From Limnobacter sp. (lineage in GTDB: Bacteria; Pseudomonadota; Gammaproteobacteria; Burkholderiales; Burkholderiaceae_B): a stretch of 64,000 nucleotides of DNA. Under the pieces are notes generated by a model. That model ran no database searches. It was given only the letters and a program-made list of their open reading frames with translations, and was not told the DNA's origin. Shown here piece by piece: positions 1-9,040 of this stretch (position 1 is its first letter; every line of letters starts with the position of its first letter). Where the stretch lies: contig JARWZZ010000004.1 in assembly GCA_029866125.1 (NCBI GenBank), forward strand, positions 1-64,000, written 5' to 3'. A program made the position numbers and the translations under genes.

Positions 1-90
1 CCGATGCCGATGCCGATGCCGATGCCGATGCCGATGCCGATGCCGATGCCGATGCCGATGCCGATGCCGATGCCGATGCCGATGCCGATG
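1..90. repeat. Hexanucleotide microsatellite (CCGATG)15
   Basis: Fifteen perfect tandem copies of CCGATG run from the first base of the window, so the true array may extend further upstream. The unit is six bases long, so gain or loss of units would not shift a reading frame. On the plus strand it reads Pro-Met in frame 1 and Asp-Ala in frame 3; on the minus strand it reads His-Arg, Ile-Gly or Ser-Ala. Confidence 0.97.
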
Positions 91-150
91 CCGCCAGCAT
101 TATCACCGCCCCAAGCTGCCGCGCAAGCGCAATCAGGCAGAACCGGATAA
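1..150 (+). CDS. Possible 3' end of an upstream gene with Pro-Met repeats (partial)
   Basis: Frame 1 of the plus strand is open from the window edge and ends with TAA at 148-150. It would encode Pro-Met dipeptides followed by an Ala/Pro/Gln-rich tail ending QAQSGRTG. Frame 3 is also open from the edge (Asp-Ala repeats) and runs on to a stop near 349, so the frame cannot be decided here. I recognise no function. The sequence before the window would show whether a real gene ends here. Confidence 0.2.
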   Translation, partial: PMPMPMPMPMPMPMPMPMPMPMPMPMPMPMPPALSPPQAAAQAQSGRTG

Positions 151-272
151 GCGATTCAGGGGACGCGCCGGGCGACAAAACACATCTGCACCGATCCATC
201 CAACCACGCTGTGGAGCCCGGAAACAAGCGGCACCAAGCGTTCCGGTCTGTCGATTGCGATTGCGCGGCAGC
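115..272 (+). repeat. Imperfect inverted-repeat element, copy 1; candidate structured RNA
   Basis: A 20-bp outer helix pairs 115-134 with 253-272 (19 of 20 pairs, one G-A mismatch at 127/260). Inside it are CAG/CTG (138-140 with 248-250) and ACCGGA/TCCGGT (142-147 with 242-247). A 90-nt core (151-240) contains a further helix CCGGGC/GCCCGG (168-173 with 216-221). The core is 82/90 identical, without gaps, to 34872-34961, where the enclosing helices have different sequence but pair again. G-T pairs in the two copies would be wobble pairs only if the plus strand is transcribed. It could be a non-coding RNA or a palindromic mobile repeat (ERIC or MITE type). No protein reading is suggested by the pattern of change. 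Confidence 0.6.
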
Positions 273-310
273 AAGAGTGAACGAGGTCGGTCGATTGCGA
301 TTGCGCGGCA
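251..310. repeat. 20-bp direct repeat: iterated 3' arm of the inverted-repeat element
   Basis: The 20-mer starting TCGATTGCGATTGCG occurs perfectly at 251-270 and again at 291-310, a 40-bp period. The first copy is the 3' arm of the outer helix of the element at 115-272, so the second copy offers an alternative pairing partner for the 5' arm. The other copy of the element has a comparable array behind it (34975-35050). Confidence 0.85.
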
Positions 311-347
311 AAGCACCGATCGCAAACGCAAGCCGCAGCACCAATAG

Positions 348-382
348 AAAAAGGCCAAGTCCAATTGCTCAGACCCGGCCTT
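348..382 (-). terminator. Probable intrinsic terminator of gap
   Basis: On the minus strand AAGGCC (377-382) pairs with GGCCTT (351-356), with a few further pairs inside, and is followed by a short T run. It lies about 30 bp beyond the gap stop codon, the expected place for its terminator. The loop is long, so confidence is moderate. Confidence 0.5.
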
Positions 383-412
383 CCATGCAAACCCGCAAGG
401 ATTTGACAAGTA

Positions 413-1423
413 TTACTTCGCTGTCATCAACGCCACTGTGGTGTCCAACATGCGGTTAGAGAAGCCCCACTCGTTGTCATACCAGCTGGATACTTTGACC
501 AGCTTGCCTGACACCTTGGTCAAGGTTGCATCAAAGCTTGAAGACGCTGGGTTGTGGTTGAAGTCAATCGACACCAACGGTGCTTCGTTGTACTCCAACA
601 CACCCTTCAACGGGCCTTCAGCAGCGGCCTTCAAAATGCTGTTCACTTCGTCAACTGTGGTTTCACGCTTGGCGATGAAAGACAAGTCAACCATGGACAC
701 GTTGATGGTTGGAACGCGGATTGCGTAGCCATCCAACTTGCCATTCAGCTCAGGCAACACCAAACCTACCGCAGCTGCCGCGCCAGTCTTGGTTGGAATC
801 ATGGACATGGTCGCTGAACGGGCGCGACGCAAGTCTTCGTGGTACACGTCGGTCAGTACTTGGTCATTGGTGTAAGCGTGGATGGTGGTCATCAAACCAG
901 TTTCCAAACCGATCACATCATTCAAAGGCTTAACCAATGGGGCCAAGCAATTGGTTGTGCAAGAGGCGTTGGAAATCACTGTATCTGTTGACTTCAACAC
1001 GCTGTGGTTAACGCCGAACACCACTGTGGCATCCACATCCTTACCACCGGGCGCAGAAATAATCACTTTCTTTGCACCACCCTTTAAATGGGCAGATGCT
1101 TTTTCTTTGGAAGTGAAAAAGCCAGTGCATTCCAGCACCACGTCCACACCCAGCTCGCCCCAAGGCAATTCAGCCGGGTTGCGGTTGGCCAGCACTTTGA
1201 TTTTGTCGCCGTTAACAACCATGTAATCGCCGTCTACAGTCACTGTGCCGGGAAACTTTCCGTGGGCTGTATCGTACTGTGTCAGGTGGGCATTGGTCTT
1301 GGAATCGCCCAAGTCATTGATGGCCACAATTTGAATGTCATGCTTCTTGCCACCTTCATAGTGGGCACGCAAAACGTTACGTCCGATGCGGCCATAGCCG
1401 TTAATCGCTACACGAATAGTCAT
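413..1423 (-). CDS. gap: Glyceraldehyde-3-phosphate dehydrogenase
   Basis: This cytoplasmic glycolytic enzyme oxidises glyceraldehyde 3-phosphate to 1,3-bisphosphoglycerate with NAD and phosphate. The 336-residue product has full family length. The cofactor-binding motif NGYGRIGR is at residues 8-15, and SNASCTTNC places the catalytic cysteine at residue 155. The ATG start has AGGAG upstream on the minus strand. It follows tkt by 50 bp on the same strand, so a tkt-gap transcript is likely. The gene pgk, a common next gene, is not found downstream; instead there is a repeat-rich intergenic region. Confidence 0.98.
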   Translation of the reverse strand: MTIRVAINGYGRIGRNVLRAHYEGGKKHDIQIVAINDLGDSKTNAHLTQYDTAHGKFPGTVTVDGDYMVVNGDKIKVLANRNPAELPWGELGVDVVLECTGFFTSKEKASAHLKGGAKKVIISAPGGKDVDATVVFGVNHSVLKSTDTVISNASCTTNCLAPLVKPLNDVIGLETGLMTTIHAYTNDQVLTDVYHEDLRRARSATMSMIPTKTGAAAAVGLVLPELNGKLDGYAIRVPTINVSMVDLSFIAKRETTVDEVNSILKAAAEGPLKGVLEYNEAPLVSIDFNHNPASSSFDATLTKVSGKLVKVSSWYDNEWGFSNRMLDTTVALMTAK

Positions 1424-1473
1424 GAAAAACTCCTGTCAGGATTGATGTAAATTGTGTTGGATCAGGCCAGCGT

Positions 1474-3501
1474 TTATGCTGCGTTGTTCGCTGCCTTCTT
1501 AGCTGCCTCAACCACTTTATCTGCTGTAATTCCAAAATGTTTGAACAAGTCGCCTGCGGGGGCTGACTCACCAAATGTGCGCATGCCCACCACCGAACCG
1601 GTCACACCTGCTTGAACCATGTACTTGTACCAGCCGTCCATCAAACCGGCTTCGACCGCCACGATGGGCAATGTACCCAGCACTTCGGCTTGGTAAGCAA
1701 CCGACTGGCGATCAAATACATTGGTGGAAGGCATGGACACCACGCGGGCTTGAATACCTGCTGCAGCCAACGTCACTGCGGCTTTGGTAATCAGCTCCAG
1801 CTCAGACCCAGTTGCAATCAAGGTAACCTTCGCACCTGCGGGGCTGGACAGCACATATCCGCCTTTGGCAATGTTGGCCAATGTGGCTGCATCGCGCGCA
1901 ACGAACGGCAGGTTTTGACGGCTGAACAGCAGGCTAGACGGGCCGTCAGCACGCATAACTGCAGAATTCCATGCTGCCATGGATTCAACCGTATCCGCAG
2001 GGCGCCAAACGTCCATACCGGGCAGCAAACGCAAGGTTGCAGCATGCTCAACAGGCTGGTGAGTCGGGCCATCTTCACCCAAACCGATTGAATCGTGGGT
2101 AAACACAAAAATATTGCGCTTCTTCATCAATGCAGCCATACGCAGGGCGTTGCGGCTGTAATCCGAGAAAGTCAGGAATGTGGCGCCAAATGGAATGTAA
2201 CCACCATGCAGGGCCACACCATTCAAAGCTGCGCTCATACCAAACTCGCGCACGCCCCAGTTGATGTGGTTGCCGGCGGTAAAGCCATCCGCATTGCGAC
2301 GCACGGCCACGCACTTGGGCCAGTTGGTCAAATTCGAGCCGGTTAGGTCGGCAGAACCGCCCAACAACTCAGGCAACTCAGCGGCCAACAAAGTAATTGC
2401 ATTTTGGCTGGCCTTGCGTGTGGCAATCGTCTCTGCCTTGGCATTGACTTCGGCCAGCAAACGCTGGGCCGTGGCTTCAAAACCACCAGGCAACTCGCCT
2501 TTCATGCGGCGTGTAAATTCAGACGCCTTGGTCGGGAACTTCTCACCATACGCAGCAAACATTTTGTCCCAAGCGGATTGGCGTGCTGCGCCAGCAACCT
2601 GAGCATCCCAAGCGTTGTAGACTTCAGCCGGAATTTCAAAAGGAGCATGGCTCCAGCCAATTGCAGCGCGAGTTTTGGCAATTTCATCATCGCCCAAAGG
2701 TGCGCCATGCACTTTGTCTGTGCCTGCCAAATTGGGAGAACCCTCACCAATATTGGTTTTGCAGCAAATCAGGGTTGGGCCTTTGTCCAAAGTTGCGTTT
2801 TGCTTGGCTTGCGTGATGGCTGCATCCACTGCATCCACATCATGACCATTCACATTCGGGATTACATTCCAGCCATAAGACTCAAAACGCTGGGGCGTGT
2901 TGTCGCCAAACCAGTGCTCAACCTTGCCGTCAATTGAAATGCCATTGTCGTCATACATCACGATTAACTTGGACAAGCCCAAGGTACCCGCCAAGGAGCA
3001 CACTTCGTGAGAAATGCCTTCCATCAGGCAACCGTCGCCCAAAAACACATAGGTGTTGTGGTCCACAACCGGGAAACCGGCCTCATTGAACTCGGCAGCC
3101 AGTAGCTTTTCAGCCAAAGCCATACCGACCGCATTGGCAATACCCTGCCCCAATGGGCCAGTTGTTGTCTCCACTCCGGGGGTGATGTCCACTTCAGGGT
3201 GGCCGGGTGTCTTAGAATGCAGTTGGCGGAAGTTCTTCAGCTCTTCAATTGGCAGATCGTAGCCGGTAAGGTGCAGCAATGCATACATCAGCATCGAACC
3301 ATGGCCGTTCGACAGCACAAAGCGATCACGGTCAGCCCATTGTGGGTTTTGCGGATTGTGCTTCAGGTGGCGTGCCCAAAGGGCGACTGCGATCTCTGCC
3401 ATACCCATGGGCATGCCGGGGTGGCCTGATTTAGCAGCTTGAACAGCATCCATAGCCAAGGCACGGATTGCATTCGCCATATTCTTTGAAGAAGAGGACA
3501 T
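1474..3501 (-). CDS. tkt: Transketolase
   Basis: Transketolase moves two-carbon units between sugar phosphates in the pentose phosphate pathway, using thiamine diphosphate. The 675 residues match the family length. The N-terminal [14 protein letters not shown] segment, the thiamine diphosphate motif beginning GDGCLMEG and ending in DDN, and the central transketolase pyrimidine-binding domain with [12 protein letters not shown] are all intact. It is the first gene of a probable tkt-gap unit and is divergent from rsmE, with about 100 bp between them for both promoters. Confidence 0.98.
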   Translation of the reverse strand: MSSSSKNMANAIRALAMDAVQAAKSGHPGMPMGMAEIAVALWARHLKHNPQNPQWADRDRFVLSNGHGSMLMYALLHLTGYDLPIEELKNFRQLHSKTPGHPEVDITPGVETTTGPLGQGIANAVGMALAEKLLAAEFNEAGFPVVDHNTYVFLGDGCLMEGISHEVCSLAGTLGLSKLIVMYDDNGISIDGKVEHWFGDNTPQRFESYGWNVIPNVNGHDVDAVDAAITQAKQNATLDKGPTLICCKTNIGEGSPNLAGTDKVHGAPLGDDEIAKTRAAIGWSHAPFEIPAEVYNAWDAQVAGAARQSAWDKMFAAYGEKFPTKASEFTRRMKGELPGGFEATAQRLLAEVNAKAETIATRKASQNAITLLAAELPELLGGSADLTGSNLTNWPKCVAVRRNADGFTAGNHINWGVREFGMSAALNGVALHGGYIPFGATFLTFSDYSRNALRMAALMKKRNIFVFTHDSIGLGEDGPTHQPVEHAATLRLLPGMDVWRPADTVESMAAWNSAVMRADGPSSLLFSRQNLPFVARDAATLANIAKGGYVLSSPAGAKVTLIATGSELELITKAAVTLAAAGIQARVVSMPSTNVFDRQSVAYQAEVLGTLPIVAVEAGLMDGWYKYMVQAGVTGSVVGMRTFGESAPAGDLFKHFGITADKVVEAAKKAANNAA

Positions 3502-3603
3502 AAGTGGGGACGGTCAGTTTGCGCAAGGCAAAGTTGGAAAAAAACGAATTTTATCAAAGCTATCTAGTTAAAACACACCAGTCGTGAAATAAGCAGACTA
3601 AAC

Positions 3604-4485
3604 ATGACAATACCGTTGCAAAAGCGAATGAATCGCTTGTATTTACCTCGAGCCACCGCCCTTGGACAGGTCATCGACCTGGATGAGGAAGTGCTGCATT
3701 ACCTGTCCCGAGTGCTGCGCATCCTGGATCAAACCGAGATGTGGATTTGGAACGGCCAAGGTGCTGATTTTGTGGGGCAAGTTCAATATTTGTCAAAAAA
3801 AACAGCCCAGATTGAGCTGACCCAGGGGCCAATTGACCGCACTTTGAACGAGCTCAAGCGCCCGGTGCACATTCTGCAAGGCCTGCCCGAGGGCGACAAA
3901 ATGGACTGGGTGCTTGAAAAATGCACCGAATTGGGTGCTGCGGGTTTTGTACCCGTACAAGCGCAGCGCAGCGTCGTTAAATTAAAAGGTGAGCGGGTCA
4001 CCAAACGCCAAGCCCATTGGGAGCGAGTGGTGCAAAGCGCGGGCTGCCAATCTGAGCGGGGCTTTGCGCCCAGCGTGCAGGCCATTGGCGACTTGGGTGC
4101 ATCGGTCGCGCAGTTCAGGTCGAATAACCCCAATGCCCAAGTGCTGCTTTTTCACCCCACGGCGGAAATGTCCTTAGCCGATTGGTGCTCATTGCCATCC
4201 CAACTGCCATCGCAATTGCCATCCCAATTGCCATCACAATCGGGCCAAGCCGCTTTAGTTCAACCTTTTGCTCAACCTTCCGCTCAACCTTCCGCTCAAA
4301 ACTCCAGCCCTCCTATTTTGATCGGCGTGGGCCCAGAGGGTGGATGGACTGCAGAGGAATTAAGCACCGCCCAATCCGCAGGTGCCACTTTGCTGCGTTT
4401 TTCAAACCGTATTTTACGAACTGAAACATTTGGTATTGCCTGCTTGTCCCAATTGATAGCCAGGCTGAACCTTGAACCCGCCTGA
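3604..4485 (+). CDS. rsmE: 16S rRNA (uracil-1498-N3)-methyltransferase
   Basis: RsmE is a SPOUT-class enzyme that methylates U1498 of 16S rRNA with S-adenosylmethionine. The N-terminal PUA-like part starts at MNRLYLPRA, and the C-terminal SPOUT knot carries IGVGPEGGWTAEEL and LRFSNRILRTETFGIA. The 293 residues exceed the usual 240-250 because of a low-complexity insert at about residues 198-238, with four LPSQ units and several AQPS units, just before the knot. Neither ATG 3604 nor ATG 3628 has a good ribosome site; 3628 would start directly at the conserved N-terminus. Confidence 0.93.
   Translation: MTIPLQKRMNRLYLPRATALGQVIDLDEEVLHYLSRVLRILDQTEMWIWNGQGADFVGQVQYLSKKTAQIELTQGPIDRTLNELKRPVHILQGLPEGDKMDWVLEKCTELGAAGFVPVQAQRSVVKLKGERVTKRQAHWERVVQSAGCQSERGFAPSVQAIGDLGASVAQFRSNNPNAQVLLFHPTAEMSLADWCSLPSQLPSQLPSQLPSQSGQAALVQPFAQPSAQPSAQNSSPPILIGVGPEGGWTAEELSTAQSAGATLLRFSNRILRTETFGIACLSQLIARLNLEPA
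4195..4310 (+). repeat. In-frame short tandem repeats inside rsmE
   Basis: A 12-bp unit related to CAATTGCCATCC repeats about four times (4195-4240), and a second 12-bp unit related to CTCAACCTTCCG repeats three times (4260-4305). Both have a period divisible by three, so they add LPSQ and AQPS peptide units without a frameshift. They look like slippage expansions in a surface loop of the methyltransferase. Confidence 0.85.
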
Positions 4486-4586
4486 CTGGGAAACACCGGA
4501 AATGAATAAGCTGTGCATTGCTACAGCCTGAACCGTTTATGAACCGTTTACAATGATGGGTTATCGAGTGATCTAGGACAGTTTTC

Positions 4587-5501
4587 ATGTTGACCTTTCA
4601 ACAAGCCATCCTCACCTTGCAGGACTACTGGGACAAACAGGGCTGCGCACTGCTGCAACCCTTTGACATGGAAGTGGGCGCAGGCACTAGCCACACCGCC
4701 ACCTTTCTGCGCGCCTTGGGGCCAGAGCCCTGGAATGCCGCCTATGTGCAGCCCTCACGCCGCCCCAAAGACGGCCGCTATGGCGAAAACCCCAACCGCA
4801 TGCAGCACTACTACCAGTTTCAAGTGGTGCTGAAGCCTTCACCCGAAAACATCATTGATTTGTACTTGGGCAGCTTGAAAGCCTTGGGCATCGACACCGA
4901 GCAAAACGACATTCGTTTTGTAGAAGACAACTGGGAAAACCCGACGCTGGGCGCTTGGGGCTTGGGCTGGGAAGTGTGGCTCAATGGCATGGAAGTCACC
5001 CAATTCACCTATTTCCAGCAAGTGGGCGGCTTGGATTGCAAACCCATTTTGGGCGAAATCACTTACGGTATTGAGCGTTTGACCATGTACCTACAGGGCA
5101 AGGAAAACGTGTACGACTTGGTTTGGAGCGAGCGCGAAGACAAAGGCGTCAAAAAAATCCTGACCTACGGCGATGTGTTCCATCAAAACGAGGTGGAACA
5201 ATCCACCTACAACTTTGAGCACAGCAATGCAGACATGTTGTTCCGCCACTTTACGGAATACGAAGGCGAAGCCAAGCACCTGATTGAAGTAGGCTTGGCC
5301 CTGCCCGCTTATGAAATGATTCTGAAAGCGGCGCACACCTTCAACCTGCTGGATGCACGTGGTGCCATATCAGTGACAGAGCGTGCGGCTTACATTGGCC
5401 GCATCCGCAACTTGTCGCGGGCCGTGGCTCAGGCTTATTTTGAATCCCGAGAAAGGCTGGGCTTCCCCATGTGCGGCACTCCACAGACCCATGCAGCTTA
5501 A
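4587..5501 (+). CDS. glyQ: Glycyl-tRNA synthetase alpha subunit
   Basis: This is the catalytic subunit of the bacterial alpha2beta2 glycyl-tRNA synthetase, which charges tRNA-Gly. The 304-residue class II core begins with [19 protein letters not shown] and carries the [22 protein letters not shown] segment, whose arginine-rich part is diagnostic of GlyQ. It is followed 27 bp later by glyS. AGGA upstream of ATG 4587 supports the start. Confidence 0.98.
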   Translation: MLTFQQAILTLQDYWDKQGCALLQPFDMEVGAGTSHTATFLRALGPEPWNAAYVQPSRRPKDGRYGENPNRMQHYYQFQVVLKPSPENIIDLYLGSLKALGIDTEQNDIRFVEDNWENPTLGAWGLGWEVWLNGMEVTQFTYFQQVGGLDCKPILGEITYGIERLTMYLQGKENVYDLVWSEREDKGVKKILTYGDVFHQNEVEQSTYNFEHSNADMLFRHFTEYEGEAKHLIEVGLALPAYEMILKAAHTFNLLDARGAISVTERAAYIGRIRNLSRAVAQAYFESRERLGFPMCGTPQTHAA

Positions 5502-5528
5502 TATTGCAGAATTAGAAAGAACAACACC

Positions 5529-7616
5529 ATGAACCCTAGCCTACTGGTTGAGCTGTTTACTGAAGAGCTCCCACCCAAAGCCCTGAAAAACCTGGGCGAT
5601 GCATTTTCAAGCTTGTTGTCTGAACACTTGCGCGCAGAGGGGCATCTCAGTGCCGCCAGCCAAGTGACCTCTTTCGCCAGCCCACGCCGTTTGGCCTGCT
5701 TGGTGACCGATGTGGCCGCCAAAGCAGCCGACAAAGAGGAGAATGCACGCCTGCTACCCGTCAACATTGGTTTGGATGCCAACGGCAAACCCACGCCACC
5801 CCTGCTCAAAAAGCTGGCTTCAATCGGCATTGAGAATGTTGACCCCAGTCAACTGGAACGCATCAGCGACGGCAAGCAGGAAGTGCTTTTTATCCGCCGC
5901 AAAATGGAAGGTAAAAACCTCGAAGTCAGCCTGAATGCTGCGCTAGAGCAAGCCACCACCAAGTTGCCCATCCCCAAGGTCATGAGCTACCAGCGTCCAG
6001 ACGGCAGCACGGTGCACTTTGTGCGCCCTGCCCACCGCTTGATCGCCCTGCACGGCTCAGACGTTGTTCCCGCCCAAGTACTGGGCTTGAAATCAGGCCG
6101 CACCACATTGGGCCACCGCTTTTTAAGCCAAGGCGAAATAACAATTGCCAAGGCTGACGCTTATGAAGAGCAAATGGCCAGCGAAGGCAAAGTGATTGCT
6201 TCGTTTGCCAAACGCAAGGAAGCAGTGCTCAAGCAACTGGCAGAGCAAGCAGCTGGCGACAAAGTCATTCAACCTGACGAATTGGTTGAAGAAGTGAACT
6301 CACTGGTCGAATGGCCGGTGGTGTATGAAGGTCAGTTTGAAAAAGAATTTTTGGAAGTGCCTCAAGAATGTTTGATCTTGACCATGCAGGCCAACCAAAA
6401 ATACTTCGCCATTACAGACCAAAGCGGCAAAATGAAAAACCGCTTTTTGTTGGTGTCCAACCTGCTGACCACCACGCCCGGTTTGATCGTCAATGGCAAT
6501 GCCCGCGTGCTGCGTGCCCGCTTGGCTGACGCCAAATTCTTCTTCGACCAAGACCGTAAAAAATCACTTGAAAGCCGTTTGGACGGCTTGGCCAACGTGG
6601 TGTACCACAACAAACTGGGCAGCCAAAAAGACCGCAATGGGAGGCTTATCGCCCTCGCCGGTCAACTTGCCGCCACCTGTGGTGCCGACCAAGCCTTGGC
6701 CCAACGCGCAGCCCAACTGTGCAAGGCCGACTTGTTGACTGACATGGTTGGTGAGTTCCCCGAGCTGCAAGGCAATATGGGTGAGCACTATGCCAACCAT
6801 GACAAAGAGCACACCGATGTGGCCCAAGCCATTGCCGACCATTACAGCCCACGCTTTGCGGGCGACCAACTGCCGCGCAATGCCGTTGGCTTGGCAGCCG
6901 CACTGGCCGACAAACTGGAAACCATGGTTGGTATTTATGGCATCGGCTTGATACCCACTGGCGACAAAGACCCATTTGCCCTGCGCCGCCACGCCTTGGG
7001 TGTGATTCGCATGATGATCGAAAAAGGCCTAGACCTGGACATCAAAGCGGCTTTGAACAACGCCAGTGAATTGTTCAAAAGCTACCCTGATTTCAAAAAC
7101 AGCAGCGATGGCCTGTACAGCTTTATTCTGGACCGCCTTCGTGGCTACTTGCGCGATCAAGGCTATTCAAGCTCTGAGATTGAGTCCGTACTTAGCCAGC
7201 AACCCACCCGCTTTAACGACCTTACACGTCGCTTGGAAGCCGTGCGCGCATTCTCCAAACTGGACGAAGCCCAAGCACTTGCAGCCGCCAACAAACGCAT
7301 CAGCAATATCCTGAAAAAGTCGGAAGGCGCCACTGTGGCACTGAACACTACCCTACTGAAAGAAGCCGCTGAAATTGCGTTGGCTGCAAAGGTCAAAGCC
7401 ATCGAACCTCAAGCCAATCAAGCTTTTGAGTCAGGCGACTTTCAAAAAAGCTTGGCTTTGCTTGCACCACTGAAACCCGAAGTGGACGCGTTTTTTGATG
7501 GCGTGATGGTGATGGACAAAGACGAAGCCCTGAAAAACAACCGCATCGCCTTGCTGTCATGGATGCATGGTTTGATGAACCGGGTGGCAGACATTTCTCA
7601 GCTGGCTGCATCATAA
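5529..7616 (+). CDS. glyS: Glycyl-tRNA synthetase beta subunit
   Basis: The beta subunit provides tRNA recognition and the HD-like and anticodon-binding domains of the heterotetrameric glycyl-tRNA synthetase. At 695 residues it is of normal length. The start LLVELFTEELPPKAL and the ADAKFFFDQDRKKSLESR segment are typical, and a C-terminal anticodon-binding DALR-like region closes the protein. The stop lies 24 bp before gmhB, so cotranscription with gmhB and plsC is likely. Confidence 0.98.
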   Translation: MNPSLLVELFTEELPPKALKNLGDAFSSLLSEHLRAEGHLSAASQVTSFASPRRLACLVTDVAAKAADKEENARLLPVNIGLDANGKPTPPLLKKLASIGIENVDPSQLERISDGKQEVLFIRRKMEGKNLEVSLNAALEQATTKLPIPKVMSYQRPDGSTVHFVRPAHRLIALHGSDVVPAQVLGLKSGRTTLGHRFLSQGEITIAKADAYEEQMASEGKVIASFAKRKEAVLKQLAEQAAGDKVIQPDELVEEVNSLVEWPVVYEGQFEKEFLEVPQECLILTMQANQKYFAITDQSGKMKNRFLLVSNLLTTTPGLIVNGNARVLRARLADAKFFFDQDRKKSLESRLDGLANVVYHNKLGSQKDRNGRLIALAGQLAATCGADQALAQRAAQLCKADLLTDMVGEFPELQGNMGEHYANHDKEHTDVAQAIADHYSPRFAGDQLPRNAVGLAAALADKLETMVGIYGIGLIPTGDKDPFALRRHALGVIRMMIEKGLDLDIKAALNNASELFKSYPDFKNSSDGLYSFILDRLRGYLRDQGYSSSEIESVLSQQPTRFNDLTRRLEAVRAFSKLDEAQALAAANKRISNILKKSEGATVALNTTLLKEAAEIALAAKVKAIEPQANQAFESGDFQKSLALLAPLKPEVDAFFDGVMVMDKDEALKNNRIALLSWMHGLMNRVADISQLAAS

Positions 7617-7640
7617 ACAACCCTATAAAGGCTCGGGCTC

Positions 7641-8210
7641 ATGACCAACAAACTCATTATTCTGGATCGTGACGGCGTAATCAATCATGACTCCGACGCC
7701 TACATCAAAACCGTGGATGAGTGGATTCCCATCCCCGGCAGCATGGAAGCGATTGCACGCCTGAACCGCGCGGGTTACCGCGTGGTGGTTGCCACCAATC
7801 AATCCGGTATTGCGCGCGGTCTTTTCGACCTAGAAACACTGTCCACCATGCACAAAAAGTTGCATGATTTGGCCAATGCGGTGGGTGCCCACATTGATGG
7901 CATTTTCTTCTGCCCGCATGGCCCAGAGGACAAATGCAACTGCCGCAAACCCAAGCCCGGCTTGTTTCAAGAAATTCAGTCCCGAATTGGTATAGATTTA
8001 AACGGCGTGCCCACTGTGGGCGACTCCCTGCGCGATTTGCAAGCAGGGGTTAGCATGGGTTGCATTCCTTACCTCGTCAAAACTGGCAAAGGTATTAAAA
8101 CTGTAGAAACCAAAGCAGAAGAGTTGCCCAAAGGCACCCGTGTGTTTGAAGATTTGATGGCAGTGGCCAGACATTTGGTGCCTGAAGATCCATTTGCAAG
8201 TCGAAAGTAA
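7641..8210 (+). CDS. gmhB: D-glycero-beta-D-manno-heptose 1,7-bisphosphate 7-phosphatase
   Basis: GmhB removes the 7-phosphate in the synthesis of ADP-heptose for the lipopolysaccharide inner core. The HAD-superfamily motif ILDRDGVIN (residues 7-15) provides the nucleophile and acid aspartates, ATNQSGIARG is motif II, and the zinc-binding CPHGPEDKCNCRKPKPG loop with its cysteines is characteristic of GmhB. The 189 residues match the family. It lies between glyS and an acyltransferase gene, a common betaproteobacterial order. Confidence 0.95.
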   Translation: MTNKLIILDRDGVINHDSDAYIKTVDEWIPIPGSMEAIARLNRAGYRVVVATNQSGIARGLFDLETLSTMHKKLHDLANAVGAHIDGIFFCPHGPEDKCNCRKPKPGLFQEIQSRIGIDLNGVPTVGDSLRDLQAGVSMGCIPYLVKTGKGIKTVETKAEELPKGTRVFEDLMAVARHLVPEDPFASRK

Positions 8211-8261
8211 AACTTTAAAAAAACAAATAAACCATAAAAACCAGAAGCCTTGGAGGCCCAT

Positions 8262-9026
8262 GTGAGATCAATCGTTGGATCCATCCTGTTTTTTCTCTAC
8301 GCCGTGCTGTACACCCCATTGCATGCCACGGTGCTGTTGGTGCTGTCACCCATACTCAGCATCAAGCAGCGCTACACCGTGGCGTGTTACTGGAACCTTT
8401 TCAACATCAAAGTGATGCGTTTTTTGTGCGGCATTGAGTACAAAGTGGAAGGCATGGAACACTTGCCCAACACCGGTGCCATCATTCTGGCCAAACACCA
8501 ATCCGCTTGGGAAACCTTTGGCATTCCAGCCAACCTGCTGCCCCGCCAACTGTGCTTGGTGTACAAGCGCGAGTTGCAATACATACCCTTTTTTGGCTGG
8601 TGCCTGTGGGTGCTGCGCATGGTGCCGATTGACCGCAACAAAGGCGTTGAAGCTTTTGACCAAATTCGCACCATGGCGGGCGAGCGCATGCGGCAAGGCG
8701 CATGGATGATGTTTTTCCCCGAAGGCACCCGAGTGCCCGCTGGTTACAAGCGTCGATACAAAACGGGGGGAACGCGCCTAGCGGTGGCCACCAACACGCC
8801 AGTGGTGCCGGTTGCTGTGAATGCGGGCGAGTTTTGGGGGCGCAGGTCATTCTGGAAAAAGCCAGGCTTGGTCACACTTCGCTTTGGCAAACCCATCAGC
8901 CCCGAAGGGCATGATGCAGACAGCTTGATGGCCGAAGTCGAAACATGGATCGAGACGCAAATGCACCAAATGAGTCCACATTTGTACACATCGGACGAAA
9001 CCCCGATGGTACCCAAAGGGCAATAG
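8262..9026 (+). CDS. plsC: 1-acyl-sn-glycerol-3-phosphate acyltransferase
   Basis: A membrane-bound acyltransferase that makes phosphatidic acid from lysophosphatidic acid. An N-terminal hydrophobic segment is followed by the acyltransferase signature (AKHQSAWET, an HxxxxD-like motif with HQSAWE) and the FFPEGTR glycerolipid-binding motif. I place the start at GTG 8262 because TTGGAGG ends six bases before it; the upstream in-frame TTG at 8250 would put that ribosome site inside the gene. The conserved HX4D reads H-Q-S-A-W-E here, so the acid is glutamate. Confidence 0.93.
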   Translation: MRSIVGSILFFLYAVLYTPLHATVLLVLSPILSIKQRYTVACYWNLFNIKVMRFLCGIEYKVEGMEHLPNTGAIILAKHQSAWETFGIPANLLPRQLCLVYKRELQYIPFFGWCLWVLRMVPIDRNKGVEAFDQIRTMAGERMRQGAWMMFFPEGTRVPAGYKRRYKTGGTRLAVATNTPVVPVAVNAGEFWGRRSFWKKPGLVTLRFGKPISPEGHDADSLMAEVETWIETQMHQMSPHLYTSDETPMVPKGQ

Positions 9027-9040
9027 GATGAGGGCATTGA

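Noticed and set aside
133-390. Minus-strand 85-codon frame across the copy 1 element
   Set aside because: It overlaps the gap terminator and the structured core, whose changes between copies follow pairing rather than codons.
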